Origin: Erythrobacter sp. SD-21
Lineage (GTDB): Bacteria; Pseudomonadota; Alphaproteobacteria; Sphingomonadales; Sphingomonadaceae
Assembly (NCBI RefSeq): GCF_000181515.1
Contig: NZ_ABCG01000003.1
Coordinates: 300,894-364,893 of the forward strand
Length of the DNA stretch: 64,000 nucleotides
Reading direction: 5' to 3'
The notes beneath the pieces were generated by a model, which saw only the letters and a list, made by a program, of their open reading frames with translations, was not told the origin of the DNA and ran no database searches. Position numbers and translations under genes: made by a program. Each line of letters opens with the position of its first letter. Within the stretch, counting starts at the first letter, position 1. This document shows, one piece after another, positions 37,424 through 45,218 of the stretch.

Positions 37424-38638
37424 CTATCCGACCGCTGCCATCAACTGCGCGCACAGGATCGCGCCATAGGTCCCAAGCGCATAACCGAGGACTGCCAGCA
37501 GCACGCCGACGGGGGCCAGGGCCGGGTGGAAGGCCGCCGCCACGACCGGAGCCGAGGCCGCTCCGCCGACATTCGCCTTGCTGCCCACGGCGACGAAGAA
37601 GAACGGCGCCTTGATAAGCTTGGCAACCACCAGCAGCAGCACGACGTGGATGATCATCCAGATCAGGCCGACGGCGAAGAAACCCGGCGCATCGCCCAGC
37701 TGCGTCACGTCCATCTTGGTGCCGATGATTGCGACCAGCAGGAAAATGAAGAGCGTGCCAAACTTGCTTGCGCCGACGCCTTCGAGATTGCGCGCACGGG
37801 TGAAGCTGGCGCCAAGGCCCAGCGTGGTCGCCACGACGACGACCCAGAAGAAGCTGCTCGCCAGCGTTGCGTCTTCGCCCTGCCAATCGGCGAAGACGCC
37901 GCCGAGGAAGCTGCCGGCGAGGTGGCACAGGCCGACCACGGCCAGCGTGGCGCCGAACAGGAGGACGTAATCATTGGCCTTGGCGACGCGTTCAACCGAG
38001 CTGGTGTAGTCCGCCATCTTGTCGCGCAGGGCGTCGATCGCGCTGCTGTCCGCGCCGAGCCAGCGGTCGACCCGCTCGCTCGCGCCGGCGCCATAGAGGA
38101 GGAAGATCATCCAGATATTGGCGACAATGATGTCGACCGCAATGAGCGCCGAATAGCGTTCGATGTTGTAGCCGTAGACCTCGAGCATGGCGGTCTGGTT
38201 CGCGCCGCCGCCGATCCAGCTTCCGGCCAGCGTTGCGAGACCGCGCCAGGCTGCGTTGTCACCCGTGCCGATGATGGAAGGATCGAACTGCGCCACGGCC
38301 CACAGCGCGATCGGACCGCCGATCACGATGCCCAGCGTTGCGGTGAGGAACATGATGATGGCCTTGCTGCCGAGCCCGAGAATCCCCTTCAGATCTATGC
38401 TGAGTGTCATTAGGAACAGCGCGGCGGGCAGGAAGAAGTCCTTCGCCACAGTCCAAAGATTGCTCTCGCTCACGTCGATCAGGCCGAAGGTGACCATCAG
38501 CGATGGCACGAGATAACAGACGAGGATGATCGGCACGAAGGTGTAGAACTTCGTCCAGCCGGGCCGGTCGCGCGTTGCGAAGACGAAAGCGAGCACAAGG
38601 CCGAGAAGGCCGAGAATTATCCGGTCGTCAGTGATCAT
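37424..38638 (-). CDS. DUF819 family membrane protein
   Basis: A 404-residue integral membrane protein of the DUF819 family, with roughly ten to eleven hydrophobic helices spread along the chain, starting with RIILGLLGLVLAFVFATRD. A conserved GSWIGGGANQTAM motif near residue 140 and VGSKANVGGAASAPVVAAAF near residue 352 are duplicated-looking Gly/Asn-rich hinges, like the substrate sites of symporters such as sodium/glutamate-type carriers. Substrate is unknown. The ATG at 38638 is the first in frame after the tRNA gene region. It lies 88 bases upstream of mmsA on the same strand. Confidence 0.88.
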   Translation of the reverse strand: MITDDRIILGLLGLVLAFVFATRDRPGWTKFYTFVPIILVCYLVPSLMVTFGLIDVSESNLWTVAKDFFLPAALFLMTLSIDLKGILGLGSKAIIMFLTATLGIVIGGPIALWAVAQFDPSIIGTGDNAAWRGLATLAGSWIGGGANQTAMLEVYGYNIERYSALIAVDIIVANIWMIFLLYGAGASERVDRWLGADSSAIDALRDKMADYTSSVERVAKANDYVLLFGATLAVVGLCHLAGSFLGGVFADWQGEDATLASSFFWVVVVATTLGLGASFTRARNLEGVGASKFGTLFIFLLVAIIGTKMDVTQLGDAPGFFAVGLIWMIIHVVLLLVVAKLIKAPFFFVAVGSKANVGGAASAPVVAAAFHPALAPVGVLLAVLGYALGTYGAILCAQLMAAVG

Positions 38639-38751
38639 TGTGTGGCGAAACCCGTCCCAAATCGTTTTCCTGTCGGCCTGCCTAGCGAGGGCGGAGGCGA
38701 AAAACCATGTTGACCGGCACGCTGGCCACAGGCAAATCGCCGCTCCGGGCT

Positions 38752-38825
38752 GCGGGTATGATGTAATGGTAGCCTGCCAGCTTCCCATGCTGGACGCGCG
38801 GGTTCGATTCCCGCTACCCGCTCCA
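38752..38825 (+). tRNA. tRNA-Gly (anticodon CCC)
   Basis: A complete cloverleaf can be folded: acceptor GCGGGTA (38752-38758) with TACCCGC (38815-38821), D-arm with AATGGTAGCC, anticodon stem CCAGC/GCTGG around the loop TTCCCAT (anticodon CCC) and T-arm GCGGG-TTCGATT-CCCGC. The discriminator is T and CCA is encoded (38823-38825). It decodes GGG. It is the only RNA gene of its kind in the window and is not associated with an integrase or direct repeat. Confidence 0.97.
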
Positions 38826-38840
38826 CTCGCCTGACCTTCT

Positions 38841-39635
38841 CTATTTCGGCGGCATCCGGATAGCACCGTCCAACCGGAACTGGTGCCCGTTGATATAGCT
38901 GTTGCCGGAAATTTCGCAGATGAGCGAGGCAAATTCCTCCGGTTCGCCGAGCCGCTTGGGGAAGGGCACGCTGCCGTTCAGCTGGTCCCACATTTGTGGG
39001 TTGCGATCCTTCATGCCCAACATCAGCGGGGTGGCGAAAATGCCCGGCATGACCGAGTTCACACGGATGCCTAGGTCCATCAAATCGCGCGCCATGGGCA
39101 GGACAAGGCCGTTCACGCCCGCCTTGCAACTGCCGTAGATAACTTGCCCGATCTGGCCGTCCTGAGCCGCCACGCTGGCGGTGAGCGTGATGCACCCGCG
39201 CTCGCCGTCTGCGTTCAGCGGCTCGCTGTTGCCCATGCCTAACGCTGAATGGCTAGCGATGCGGTAGGATGAGACGAGGATGCCTTCTGCCCCATAGGCG
39301 TAGTCCTCGGTCGAGAGGCGCTTGTAGCCGCCCGCTTGCTTGTCCCATCCCAGCGTCTTGCCGCGGCGGCTGGTCATGGCGCAATGGACGGTGACGCGTT
39401 CCTGCCCGTGGGCGCTGCGTGCCTTTTCAAAACCGTCGACGACCGATTGCTCGTCGGTGATGTCGACGCGCGCAAACGTGCCGCCGATCGCCTTGGCGTG
39501 CGCCTTGCCTGCCTCTTCGTTCACGTCGAAGATCGTCACCTTGAGCCCGAGGTCGGCCAGCGCCTTCGCGCTCGCCTTGCCCAGACCGCTGGCCCCGCCC
39601 GTGACCACTGCCGCCATGCCTTCGGTCAGTTTCAT
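38841..39635 (-). CDS. Short-chain dehydrogenase/reductase
   Basis: A 264-residue classical SDR oxidoreductase. The nucleotide-binding TGGASGLGKASA is near residue 14 with IFDVNEEAG following, where the Asp favours NAD; the catalytic Tyr and Lys are in YGSCKAG near residue 171 and the Ser in the TLTASVAA strand. The usual NNAG motif is replaced by HCAMTSRRG, as in some HSD10-like acyl-CoA dehydrogenases. The C-terminal FRLDGAIRMPPK is typical. Start ATG 39635 avoids a poorly conserved extension. Substrate unknown; a 3-hydroxyacyl-CoA is a possibility. Confidence 0.88.
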   Translation of the reverse strand: MKLTEGMAAVVTGGASGLGKASAKALADLGLKVTIFDVNEEAGKAHAKAIGGTFARVDITDEQSVVDGFEKARSAHGQERVTVHCAMTSRRGKTLGWDKQAGGYKRLSTEDYAYGAEGILVSSYRIASHSALGMGNSEPLNADGERGCITLTASVAAQDGQIGQVIYGSCKAGVNGLVLPMARDLMDLGIRVNSVMPGIFATPLMLGMKDRNPQMWDQLNGSVPFPKRLGEPEEFASLICEISGNSYINGHQFRLDGAIRMPPK

Positions 39636-39711
39636 CTTCGCTCTCCCTGCTGTCATTTGCCTGGCGCACTGCTATCGCATGGCAAAGGCCATACCGCCAA
39701 CGGAGAGTCGC

Positions 39712-41038
39712 ATGCCTGCAAACCTTCATCGCCGCCAGTTCCTGTCCGCCACCGCGAGTGCCTTTGCCGCGCTCTCGCTGAGCGGCTGCATGACCCGCGG
39801 CGCGTCGCGCTGGGCGAACTTCACCGGCTATGGCGACCTGGTCCCCCGATCCGGCCGGTCTGCTCGACCTGCCCGAAGGCTTTTCCTACCGCCTGCTCTC
39901 CAGCCTTGGCGATGCGATGAGCGATGGCGGGACGGTGCCCGACAAGGCCGACGGGATGGGCTGCCTGCCGCTCGATGGCGGCAAGATGGCGCTGGTACGC
40001 AATCACGAGCTTGTCCCGAGCGACGGGGCAGGGGCCACGCTCACGCAAGGCTACGACAAGGCGGCAGGGCGCATGGTGCTCCCTGGCGGGACGACTACTC
40101 TCGTGCTCGACGGCACCACCCTGGAGAAAACGCGCGAGTTCCGGTCCTTTGCCGGATCGATCCGCAATTGTTCGGGCGGTGTCACGCCGTGGGGAAGCTG
40201 GCTGACCTGCGAGGAATTCGTTTCGGAGCCGCAGCACATTGCGCCCGACAAGCTGGGTACAGACCACGGATGGATCTTCGAAATTCCGGCCGATGCCAAC
40301 GCGCAGGTCAATCCGGCTCCGCTGAAGGCAATGGGTCGGTTCAACCACGAAGCGGCCTGCGTCGATCCGGAAACCGGCCTCGTCTACCTGACCGAGGACC
40401 GCGACGATTCGGCGCTTTATCGCTTTGCCCCCAAGGTGCCGGGCGATCTTGCGAAGGGCGGTCAACTCCAGGCCATGCGCATCGTCGGCCTACCCGACAC
40501 ACGCAATTGGGATACGGCAGAGATGCAGGTGGGCAAGCGTTACGCGGTGGAATGGTTGCCTCTCGCGGACGTGGAAGCGCCGCTCGACGATCTGCGCCAG
40601 CGCGCAGCAGCGCAGGGCGCATCGCGTATCGCACGGGGCGAAGGCATCCATATGGGGCTGGACGAACTCTTCGTCTGCTCGACCAGCGGGGGCGCGAAGA
40701 AGCTTGGGCAAGTGTTCAAACTCATCCCAGGCCGCGGCGTCAGGGGCGACGAGATCGAACTCTTCTTCGAGAGCACCGATCCGGCACAATTCAACTATGG
40801 CGACAATCTCACCGTCGCCCCCAACGGCCATCTGATCGTGTGCGAGGACCAGTATACCGAGGTGGTCGACAATCGCCTCATCGGCATCACGCCGCTGGGC
40901 GCGCCCTATGTGTTCGGGCGGCTCAATTTGCAGACTGAGCTTGCTGGCGGCTGCTTCTCGCCCGACGGCAAGTGGTTCTTTGTAAACGCCTACTCGCCGA
41001 CCCGGACGGTTGCGATCACAGGGCCTTGGGCGGTCTAA
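39712..41038 (+). pseudogene. Tat-exported DUF839 (PhoX-like) protein gene with a +1 frameshift
   Basis: The coding sequence starts at ATG 39712 with a Tat-type signal, MPANLHRRQFLSATA, which also has an LSGC lipobox. At 39843-39847 a run of five C residues shifts the frame by one: read through without one C, GYGDLVP continues as DPAGLLDLPEGFSY and the rest of the DUF839 domain to 41038 (about 400 residues). DUF839 proteins include the calcium-dependent phosphatase PhoX. As written, the exported N-terminus and the domain are in different frames; an ATG at 39830 would express only a cytosolic domain. True mutation, phase variation, programmed shift and sequencing error are all possible. Domain conservation beyond the shift suggests recent or artefactual loss. 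Confidence 0.8.
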
Positions 41039-41040
41039 CC

Positions 41041-41089
41041 AGCTAACCGATTAGCTGCTCGCGCCATGATCGAAAAATCCGATCATGGC
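41041..41089. repeat. Two adjacent inverted repeats between the DUF839 gene and dps
   Basis: AGCTAA-CCGA-TTAGCT at 41041-41056 is a perfect 6-base dyad, and GCCATGATCG at 41063-41072 is fully complementary to CGATCATGGC at 41080-41089 across a 7-base loop AAAAATC. They lie just after the DUF839 stop and 77 bases before dps. No T tract follows, so they may be rho-dependent 3' stems or an operator rather than an intrinsic terminator. Confidence 0.6.
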
Positions 41090-41165
41090 AGCCGGTCTTT
41101 GTCCCGAAACTACACCCCCCGTTCGCTCGTTGGTGGGGCAAACGGGAAATCGAAGGACACACACA

Positions 41166-41627
41166 ATGGCCACTCTCGGCAACAACGCAAAATCGGGCCT
41201 CGTTACCGCATTGAACGGCGCACTGGCGGATACGATGGCGCTCTATTTCAAGACGAAGAACTTCCATTGGCACGTCGCAGGCCCGCGCTTTCGCGACCTG
41301 CACTTGCTCTTCGACGAGCAGGCGGCGCAGTTGATCGGCACGGTCGACGATATCGGCGAGCGCGTGCGGAAGAACGACGAATACACGCTCACTTCTATCG
41401 GCACGGTCGCGTCCGAGACGCAGATCAAGGACCAGGACGACGTCACCATTGCCGCCGACGCCATGGTGGCAGAATTGCGCGACGATAACCGCAAGCTGCA
41501 TGATCGGCTCAGCAAGGTGAAGGAAGAGGCGGAAAGCGTGGGCGACAACGCCACCAGCGGCATCGTCGACGACTGGATCGACCAGTGCGAAGAGCGCATC
41601 TGGTTCCTCAACCAGACCACCAAGTAA
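41166..41627 (+). CDS. dps: Dps/ferritin-like DNA-protection protein
   Basis: A 153-residue Dps-family protein that oxidises and stores iron and shields DNA in stress or starvation. The ferroxidase ligands appear in NFHWHVAGPRFRDLHLLFDE near residues 38-57 (His, Asp, Glu at subunit interface). Length is normal. ATG 41166 is preceded by an A-rich stretch with weak ribosome signal. A hairpin pair upstream and a 16-base palindrome immediately downstream make it a single-gene unit. Confidence 0.94.
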   Translation: MATLGNNAKSGLVTALNGALADTMALYFKTKNFHWHVAGPRFRDLHLLFDEQAAQLIGTVDDIGERVRKNDEYTLTSIGTVASETQIKDQDDVTIAADAMVAELRDDNRKLHDRLSKVKEEAESVGDNATSGIVDDWIDQCEERIWFLNQTTK

Positions 41628-41629
41628 GC

Positions 41630-41681
41630 GCTATGCGCGCATAGCAATTCACCCGCTCGCGGCTTGGCCGGGGGCGGGTTT
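41630..41681 (+). terminator. Palindrome and terminator-like stem after dps
   Basis: GCTATGCGCGCATAGC at 41630-41645 is a perfect 16-base palindrome starting three bases after the dps stop. A second stem, ACCCGC (41651-41656) with GCGGGT (41674-41679), ends in TTT. Together they probably end dps transcription; the second lies just ahead of the pgl start at 41700 and might instead affect pgl translation. Confidence 0.5.
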
Positions 41682-41699
41682 GCTGTATCGGAAGTACCC

Positions 41700-42320
41700 A
41701 TGCCCGACATCACGATCATCGAAAACGCATCCGACGAACGCATCGCCGAATGGTTGGAGGAGCAGCTCGCAGAGGCGCTCGCGGCGACAGAAGGTCCGTT
41801 GACCATCACCGTACCCGGCGGATCGACGCCTTTTCCGATCATCGCCAAGCTGCTCGAAGCCGATCTCGACTGGTCGCGGCTGGTCGTGTGGCCGGGCGAT
41901 GATCGGATCGTGCCGGAAGATCACCACGCCTCCAATGCCGGCAAGCTGCGCGCCCTGTTCGAACCGGCGGGCGCGGAAGTGGTGACGCTCACCATCATGG
42001 AGCAGGTCCCGCATTTCGACCTTGCATGGCTCGGCATGGGTGCGGACGGGCACATCGCCTCGCTCTTCCCCAACACCGATCCCAAGCTGGACGAACCGCG
42101 GAGCATCATCCGCCTCACGCCCGATCCTCTGCCGCCCGAGGCGCCTTTCGACCGCATCAGCCTCACGCTCCCCGCGATCCTCGACAGCGATGCAATCGCC
42201 TTCGTGATCCGCGGCAAGGACAAGCGCGCTGTGTTCGACGAAGCGGCTGGCGGAAAAAGCGATTTGCCGGTTGCCCGGCTGCTGGCAGGCGCTACACAGC
42301 CTGTCATATGCTTCACCTGA
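41700..42320 (+). CDS. pgl: 6-phosphogluconolactonase
   Basis: A 206-residue enzyme hydrolysing 6-phosphogluconolactone to 6-phosphogluconate. The phosphate-binding TVPGGSTPFPI is near residue 37, WPGDDRIVP near residue 64 and the catalytic-region GMGADGHIASLFP near residue 112. It is slightly shorter than the usual 230-240 residues. ATG 41700 (MPDITIIENASDE) is preferred over an upstream frame that lacks a ribosome site. It overlaps the following Nudix gene by 13 bases. Confidence 0.93.
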   Translation: MPDITIIENASDERIAEWLEEQLAEALAATEGPLTITVPGGSTPFPIIAKLLEADLDWSRLVVWPGDDRIVPEDHHASNAGKLRALFEPAGAEVVTLTIMEQVPHFDLAWLGMGADGHIASLFPNTDPKLDEPRSIIRLTPDPLPPEAPFDRISLTLPAILDSDAIAFVIRGKDKRAVFDEAAGGKSDLPVARLLAGATQPVICFT

Positions 42321-42778
42321 TACCTGCGCCGCTGCATCGGCTCGCCCTCAAGATTGCCTACAAGCTGCGCAACCGGGCGCGCCGTGTATCCGGCAGCACG
42401 CGCGACGGAGTGAGCGTGGTCGGCCGCGATCTGGGCGGGCAGATCCTGCTGGTGCGCCACAGCTACGGCCCGAACGAATGGTTCTTCCCCGGCGGCGGCA
42501 TTGCCGAGGGTGAGGAGCCGGAAGCGGCGGTCAGGCGCGAATTGCTTGAGGAAACAGGCTGCGAGATCGAAGGCATGAAGCTCGTCGGCCTGATCGAGGA
42601 AACGTTGTCCGGCGCTGCACACAAGGCGCATCTGTTCGAAGGCGTCGTCAACGACATGCCCGAGGCCGATGGCCGCGAGGTCGTGGAAGCGCGCTTCTTC
42701 CCCACCCACTCGCTCCCCGAACCGCTCAGCTCCCGCACGCGCGAGAGGCTGAAGATGTGGCAGGCGCGCAAGAGCTAG
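42308..42778 (+). CDS. Nudix hydrolase
   Basis: A 156-residue protein with a complete Nudix box starting GGGIAEGEEPEAAVRREL near residue 61 and ending LEETGCEI, which binds the metal for hydrolysis of a nucleoside diphosphate linked to X. The N-terminal 35 residues include two basic stretches. The substrate cannot be predicted. It overlaps pgl by 13 bases and its TAG stop lies within a CTAG shared with the stop of the convergent dinB. Confidence 0.9.
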   Translation: MLHLIPAPLHRLALKIAYKLRNRARRVSGSTRDGVSVVGRDLGGQILLVRHSYGPNEWFFPGGGIAEGEEPEAAVRRELLEETGCEIEGMKLVGLIEETLSGAAHKAHLFEGVVNDMPEADGREVVEARFFPTHSLPEPLSSRTRERLKMWQARKS

Positions 42779-43887
42779 AGCAGCGAGAGCTGCGCATCGG
42801 GGCGCCTGGGTTCCTCTTTGCCGCCTTCCAGTTTCGACAAGGTCAGGCCCATCAGCCGGATCGGCATGGGTAGGGGGAGCACCTCTTCCAGCAGTTGCCT
42901 TGAGAGCGCCTCGAACTGGGCGCGGTCAGTGATCGGCTGGTCGACCGTCTTGGCGCGGCTGAAAATCTGGAAGTCGATGTATTTCATCTTCAGTGTGACC
43001 GTGCGCCCCTTGGCCTCGGCGCGCTCGATATAGCCCCACACAATGTCGATGATGTCCTCCAGCGTCTCGCGCAGCTCGCTGCCGGAGGAGAGGTCGCGGC
43101 TGAAGGTTCGCTCCCCTCCCACTGACTTGCGGATGCGGCTGGAGCGGACGGGGCGCAGGTCGATGCCCCGCGCGGCGCGATAGAGGTAATCGGCAAAGCT
43201 GCCGAAGTGCGCGCGCAGCCACTCGATGTCCTTGGCGGCGAGTTCGGCGCCGGTCTGGATGCCGAGCCGGTCCATCTTCTCCGCGCCCTTGGGGCCAACC
43301 CCGTGGAACCGCCGTACAGGAAGCGATTGCACGAAGTCCGCGCCCTCGCCGGGGCGGATGACGCACATCCCGTCGGGTTTGTTCTGGTCGCTCGCGAGCT
43401 TGGCGAGGAACTTGTTGTAGGAGACGCCCGCGCTGGCGGTCAGCCTTGTCTTGGCGCGGATTTCCTGCCGGATCAGCTCGGCAATGCGCGTGGCGCTGCC
43501 GATGCCGAGCTTGTCCTCGGTGACGTCGAGATAAGCCTCGTCGAGGCTCAGCGGTTCGACAAGGTCAGTGTGATGGCGGAAGATCGCGCGGATTTGCTGG
43601 CTGACCTCGCGATAGGCATCGAAGCGGCTCTTTACAAAGATCAGGTCGGGGCACAGCCGCTTTGCGGTGACGCTAGGCATCGCGCTTTTCACACCGAATT
43701 TGCGCGCCTCGTAGCTCGCCGCTGCCACCACGCCGCGCCCGCTCGATCCGCCCACGGCAACAGGTTTGCCCCGTAGGTCCGGATTGTCGCGTTGTTCGAC
43801 GCTGGCGAAAAAGGCGTCCATGTCGACATGGATGATCTTGCGTAGGCCGTCTGCCCCGTCGTCATCCTTATCTTCGACACTAATCAT
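42775..43887 (-). CDS. dinB: DNA polymerase IV (Y family)
   Basis: A 370-residue translesion polymerase. Catalytic carboxylates are seen in HVDMDAFFASVEQRD near residues 20-34 and SLDEAYLDVT near residue 113; the HhH region is FHGVGPKGAEKMDRLGI near residue 194 and the little-finger domain follows, but the C-terminus is short of a long extension and ends RPDAQLSLL, a likely beta-clamp-binding peptide (QLSLL type). No clear LexA box is evident in the 65-base gap to the divergent MFS gene. Confidence 0.95.
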   Translation of the reverse strand: MISVEDKDDDGADGLRKIIHVDMDAFFASVEQRDNPDLRGKPVAVGGSSGRGVVAAASYEARKFGVKSAMPSVTAKRLCPDLIFVKSRFDAYREVSQQIRAIFRHHTDLVEPLSLDEAYLDVTEDKLGIGSATRIAELIRQEIRAKTRLTASAGVSYNKFLAKLASDQNKPDGMCVIRPGEGADFVQSLPVRRFHGVGPKGAEKMDRLGIQTGAELAAKDIEWLRAHFGSFADYLYRAARGIDLRPVRSSRIRKSVGGERTFSRDLSSGSELRETLEDIIDIVWGYIERAEAKGRTVTLKMKYIDFQIFSRAKTVDQPITDRAQFEALSRQLLEEVLPLPMPIRLMGLTLSKLEGGKEEPRRPDAQLSLL

Positions 43888-43952
43888 GCGGCTGTAGATA
43901 GCGATGCGGGTTGCAAATCGGAACCTTGTGCTTCACCCGCCATTTTGTGCAG

Positions 43953-45218
43953 ATGCGAAACGAACAGCTTTCCGGCGGCGAGCGCCCGCTTCCCGAACGC
44001 GCGAAGCGTGCGGCGATCGGCGAGCGCGAGCTGATCTGGATGATGGCCTTGCTGATGGCCTGCAACGCCTTCGGTATCGACGCCATACTTCCCGCGCTCG
44101 ACGCGCTGGCGGGCGATCTCGGCGCTCCGGGAAACGACCGGCAGTTCGTGGTCGGGGCTTATCTGCTGGCTGCCGGTTTCGGCACACTCGTGCCGGGCGC
44201 CTTTGCCGACCGTTACGGACGGCGGCCCGTCCTTTTCGTGGCGCTGGCCTGCTACATCGTGCTCTCGCTCGTCTGCGCCATGGCGACCACATTCGATATG
44301 CTGGTGGGCCTTCGCGCGGCACAGGGTTTCTTTGCCGCGGGCATCATCGCCCTTCCGCCAGCCATCATTCGCGACCGGGTGGGAGGGGACAAGATGGCGC
44401 GCATGATGAGCCTCATCTTCGTGATTTTCCTCCTCGTGCCTGCCGTCGCGCCCAGCATCGGGCAGGCGGTGCTTTTCGCCTTCGGCGACTGGCGCTGGAT
44501 TTTCGGCGCGATGGCGGTTCTGGGCTGCGTGATGAGCGCCTGGGTCTATTTCCGCCTGCCCGAAACGCTGCACGAGGAGGACAAGCAGGACATTCACCTG
44601 CCGACCATCACGCGCAACATGAAAAGCGCCGTCACCTTGCGCGAGACCATCGGCTATACTCTCGGCAGCGCGCTGGTATTCGGCGGCTTGTTCGGCTTCA
44701 TCAATTCTTCGCAGCAGCTGATCGGCGAGGCCTTCGGAGCGGGCGACAAATTCCCGCTGATTTTCGCCATCTGTGCCGGTTGCATGGCGCTCGCCAACTG
44801 GTCGAACAGCCGCATCGTCGAGCGGTTCGGCGCCCGCAGGGTCAGCCATGTGGCGCTTTTCGCCTTCATCTTCGTGGCCGCCCTGCAGCTGTGGTTCGCC
44901 AACGACCCGGACGAGACCTTGTGGACCTTCGTCCCGCTGATGGCGGCGAATATGAGCCTATTGGGCTTCATCGGGGCCAATTTCGGCAGCATCGCCTTGC
45001 AGCCCTTCCGCCATATCGCAGGGGCAGCGTCCTCTGCGCAGGGCTTCCTGCGTATGACCAGCGGCGCAGCGCTGGGCGCTTTCATCGGCTATATGTACGA
45101 TGGCACGGCGCGCCCGCTGGCAGCCGCCTTGCTCATCACGGCGGTGCTGAGCCTCGTCTTCGTCCTCTTCTCCGAACGCGGCGAGCTGTTCGGCGAGAAG
45201 ATGGAGGATTACGACTAG
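43953..45218 (+). CDS. MFS multidrug transporter, Bcr/CflA type
   Basis: A 421-residue major facilitator with about twelve transmembrane helices and the family motif GAFADRYGRRPVLF in the loop between helices 2 and 3 (near residues 87-100). The N-terminus ELIWMMALLMACNAFGIDAILPAL matches the Bcr/CflA group that exports chloramphenicol, bicyclomycin and similar compounds by proton antiport. ATG 43953 is preceded by no strong ribosome site; an ATG 14 codons upstream exists. The stop codon is in a CTAG shared with the convergent carboxylase gene. Confidence 0.9.
   Translation: MRNEQLSGGERPLPERAKRAAIGERELIWMMALLMACNAFGIDAILPALDALAGDLGAPGNDRQFVVGAYLLAAGFGTLVPGAFADRYGRRPVLFVALACYIVLSLVCAMATTFDMLVGLRAAQGFFAAGIIALPPAIIRDRVGGDKMARMMSLIFVIFLLVPAVAPSIGQAVLFAFGDWRWIFGAMAVLGCVMSAWVYFRLPETLHEEDKQDIHLPTITRNMKSAVTLRETIGYTLGSALVFGGLFGFINSSQQLIGEAFGAGDKFPLIFAICAGCMALANWSNSRIVERFGARRVSHVALFAFIFVAALQLWFANDPDETLWTFVPLMAANMSLLGFIGANFGSIALQPFRHIAGAASSAQGFLRMTSGAALGAFIGYMYDGTARPLAAALLITAVLSLVFVLFSERGELFGEKMEDYD

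Noticed and set aside
35674..37614. A 646-codon open frame opposite mmsA
   Set aside because: A shadow of codon bias; mmsA on the minus strand has intact catalytic motifs and a good start.
38752..38825. tRNA-Gly as an integration site
   Set aside because: No integrase, no repeated 3' tRNA end and no composition shift nearby.
43888..43952. LexA box before dinB
   Set aside because: No GTTC-N7-GTTC or symmetric SOS-type site could be found in the intergenic region.
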